Assembly (NCBI GenBank): GCA_000437555.1
Contig: FR901024.1
Span: 469 to 16,168 of the forward strand
Source of the DNA: Acidaminococcus sp. CAG:917
Lineage (GTDB): Bacteria; Bacillota; Clostridia; Christensenellales; CAG-917
Direction: 5' to 3'
DNA length: 15,700 bases
Of this stretch, positions 14,104 through 15,700 are shown in pieces. Every line of letters starts with the position of its first letter. Position 1 is the first letter of the stretch. Position numbers and translations under genes: made by a program. Below the pieces are notes generated by a model. That model did not search any database. It was not told the origin of the DNA and saw only the letters and a list, made by a program, of their open reading frames with translations.

Positions 14104-15222
14104 TTACTTGAGAAAGTCGGGATTGAGGCCCTTAAGCTCGGGAAGCATAAAGAGTCCGTTTTTTCTGATTAATTTCCCGTCAAAATAAATCTCTCCCCCG
14201 CCGTATTCCTCGGTGTGGACCTGCACCAAATCCCAATGTATTGCGCTTTGATTGCCGTTATATGCGTCCTCATAACAAGAGCCGGGCGTAAAATGAATAG
14301 AGCCTGATATCTTTTCGTCAAAAAGAATATCTCCCATCGGATTTTCGATATAAGGATTAAGCCCGAACGAAAACTCGCCCACATATCTTGCGCCCTCGTC
14401 CGTATTGAATACCTCGTTTATCTTCTCACGGTGATTTGCGTCCGCTTTGATTATCTTTCCGTCTTTAAACTCAAGGCGCACGTTTTCAAACATCGTTCCG
14501 TTTTCGATTGAGCCTACGTTGTATGTTATCACGCCGTTTACGCTGTCACGGACGGGGGCGGTGTAAACTTCACCGTCGGGGATATTGCATTTTCCCGCAC
14601 ATTTTACGGCGGGTATATCCTTTATCGAAAAGGTTATATCGGTATCCTTTGCCAAAATTCTCACTTTGTCTGTTCTGTTCATAAGTTCTACAAGCGGAGT
14701 CATCGCATCCGACATTTTCTGATAGTCAAGATTGCACACGTCAAAATAGAAATCCTCAAACCTTTCCGTGCTCATTTTTGAAAGCTGACTCATTCCTTCT
14801 GTGGGATAGCGGAGTATTACCCATTTCGTCTTTGCAACCCTTATGTTGTGATGCACTCTTTGAGCATAAATGCTGTTATAGTTTTTCATTTTGGCAGCCT
14901 TGACATCGCTGAGCTCAAAGTTGTTCTGACCGCCTCTGACGCCGATATACGCGTCCATCTGATTCATAAACTCTTCGTCGCGCTTTGCCATTATCTCCCA
15001 ATATTGCTCGTCTGAGCCCATGAGAATCTCTCTTTTGATGCGATTGTCCGACATAAACACAAAAGGGTATCCGCCAACGGCGTATATTTCCCTTACGAGA
15101 TGTGCGACAAGCTGATAATCTACGCCCGTAACGTCAATCCAGACCTTTTCACCCTTTTTGACCGAGCAGGAATAGTTCACTAAATTCTTTGCTAATTTTT
15201 CAAGTCTTGCGTCTGTAATCAT
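14104..15222 (-). CDS. M29 family aminopeptidase
   Basis: A 372-residue protein of the M29 metallo-aminopeptidase family (AmpS/PepS type), which removes N-terminal residues from peptides in the cytosol using a two-metal site. Family landmarks are NIPDGEVYTAPV (213-224, metal-binding Glu 218), VGEFSFGLNP (281-290, Glu 283), IHFTPGSCYED (309-319, His 310) and NQSAIHWDLV (324-333, His 329 and Asp 331). The ligand assignment is by analogy with known members. The length matches the family (about 370-410). The ATG at 15222 follows a strong AGGAGG (15232-15227) and a TTGTAT-17-TAAAAT promoter. It is divergent from fba and upstream of gapA on the same strand, although gapA appears to have its own promoter. 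Confidence 0.92.
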   Translation of the reverse strand: MITDARLEKLAKNLVNYSCSVKKGEKVWIDVTGVDYQLVAHLVREIYAVGGYPFVFMSDNRIKREILMGSDEQYWEIMAKRDEEFMNQMDAYIGVRGGQNNFELSDVKAAKMKNYNSIYAQRVHHNIRVAKTKWVILRYPTEGMSQLSKMSTERFEDFYFDVCNLDYQKMSDAMTPLVELMNRTDKVRILAKDTDITFSIKDIPAVKCAGKCNIPDGEVYTAPVRDSVNGVITYNVGSIENGTMFENVRLEFKDGKIIKADANHREKINEVFNTDEGARYVGEFSFGLNPYIENPMGDILFDEKISGSIHFTPGSCYEDAYNGNQSAIHWDLVQVHTEEYGGGEIYFDGKLIRKNGLFMLPELKGLNPDFLK

Positions 15223-15244
15223 ATTGCCTCCTGTTAACGTTTAT

Positions 15245-15273
15245 ATTTTAGCCCGTAGACATTAAAAATACAA
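15245..15273 (-). promoter_or_regulatory. Promoter of the M29 aminopeptidase gene
   Basis: On the minus strand TTGTAT (15273-15268) and TAAAAT (15250-15245) with a 17-nt spacer, predicted start near 15238, which is about 6 nt before the AGGAGG ribosome-binding site. Confidence 0.65.
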
Positions 15274-15314
15274 TAATTTTTAATTAAAATTAACTAAATA
15301 ATTTGACAATGTTA

Positions 15315-15343
15315 TTGTTTTATTTCCTAAATTGTTATACAAT
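15315..15343 (+). promoter_or_regulatory. Promoter of fba
   Basis: TTGTTT (15315-15320) and TACAAT (15338-15343) are 17 nt apart. The -10 region is part of a small dyad, ATTGT-TAT-ACAAT (15331-15343). The predicted start is near 15350. A better-looking TTGACA at 15303-15308 has no -10 box at the right distance. Confidence 0.55.
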
Positions 15344-15377
15344 ATAACTAATCTTTAAAAATTTTTTGGAGGGAATT

Positions 15378-15700
15378 ATGCCTTTAGTTACATCAACGGA
15401 AATGTTTAAAAAAGCATACGAAGGCGGTTATGCAATCGGTGCTTTTAACGTAAACAATATGGAAATCGTTCAGGCAATCACGGAAGCCTGCAAAGAGGAA
15501 AAAGCTCCTGTAATTTTGCAGGTCAGCAAGGGTGCGAGAGCTTATGCAAACCACACCTATCTCGTTAAACTCGTGGAAGCGGCAGTCATCGAATGCCCCG
15601 ATATCCCCATAGTTTTACACCTTGACCACGGTCCCGATTTCGAGACCTGTAAAGCCTGCATCGACGGCGGTTTTACTTCGGTTATGATTGACGGCTCCAG
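15378..15700 (+). CDS. fba: Fructose-1,6-bisphosphate aldolase, class II (N-terminal part)
   Basis: The first 107 residues of a class II, zinc-dependent aldolase, which cleaves fructose-1,6-bisphosphate to glyceraldehyde-3-phosphate and dihydroxyacetone phosphate. Motifs seen are the N-terminal AIGAFNVNNME (19-29), VILQVSKGAR (45-54), the HLDHG signature (81-85, catalytic Asp 83 and zinc ligand His 84) and GFTSVMIDGS (98-107). The gene runs off the right edge. The ATG at 15378 is preceded by GGAGGG (15368-15373). It is transcribed away from the M29 gene. Its product supplies the substrate of the nearby gapA enzyme. Confidence 0.95.
   Translation, partial: MPLVTSTEMFKKAYEGGYAIGAFNVNNMEIVQAITEACKEEKAPVILQVSKGARAYANHTYLVKLVEAAVIECPDIPIVLHLDHGPDFETCKACIDGGFTSVMIDGS

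Noticed and set aside
1..15700. CRISPR arrays, insertion sequences, tRNA or rRNA genes
   Set aside because: No spaced direct repeats, transposase motifs, cloverleaf sequences or rRNA-like stretches were seen by reading; short RNAs could still be missed.

Overview
The window looks like chromosomal DNA of a low-GC, anaerobic, Gram-positive Clostridia-type bacterium. It carries the start of an Rnf ferredoxin:NAD+ oxidoreductase operon, SpoVG, a SpoVB-like flippase, the DUF421/DUF4363 pair common in clostridia, Firmicutes-type Shine-Dalgarno sites (GGAGG), sigma-A-like promoters and U-tract terminators. The combination of Rnf, a very large modular surface lipoprotein and biased, C-ending codons in abundant genes suggests an uncultured gut-type clostridium. 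That placement is inference; no rRNA is present.

Layout: (1) 1-359, minus: N-terminus of RnfC, first gene of an operon leaving the window, with a promoter containing a perfect 13-bp dyad. (2) 600-1357, minus: two overlapping half-length TauE/SafE (TSUP) transporter genes. (3) 1617-6149, plus: a monocistronic 1510-residue lipoprotein with five tandem CBM4/9-like beta-sandwich modules and a C-terminal membrane anchor; this is the most unusual object here. (4) 6366-9275, plus: a tight four-gene group of double-LysM protein, SpoVB/MurJ-type flippase, DUF421 (YetF) protein and DUF4363 protein. (5) 9256-10542, minus: murC, overlapping the previous operon tail to tail. (6) 10666-10938, plus: spoVG with tandem terminators. 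(7) 11203-12765, minus: an acyl-CoA-ligase-like adenylating enzyme with its own promoter and terminator. (8) 12987-14000, minus: gapA. (9) 14104-15222, minus: M29 aminopeptidase. (10) 15378-15700, plus: start of a class II fructose-bisphosphate aldolase gene, divergent from the peptidase.

How the genes relate: gapA and fba are glycolytic genes flanking a peptidase, and Rnf couples ferredoxin oxidation to ion pumping, so the two ends serve fermentative energy metabolism. The centre (LysM protein, flippase, murC, spoVG) concerns the cell envelope or spore. The giant lipoprotein is likely on the outer face of the membrane, possibly binding glycan. No mobile element, CRISPR array, tRNA or rRNA was seen. 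Every gap between genes is under 300 bases and is accounted for by promoters, hairpins and terminators.
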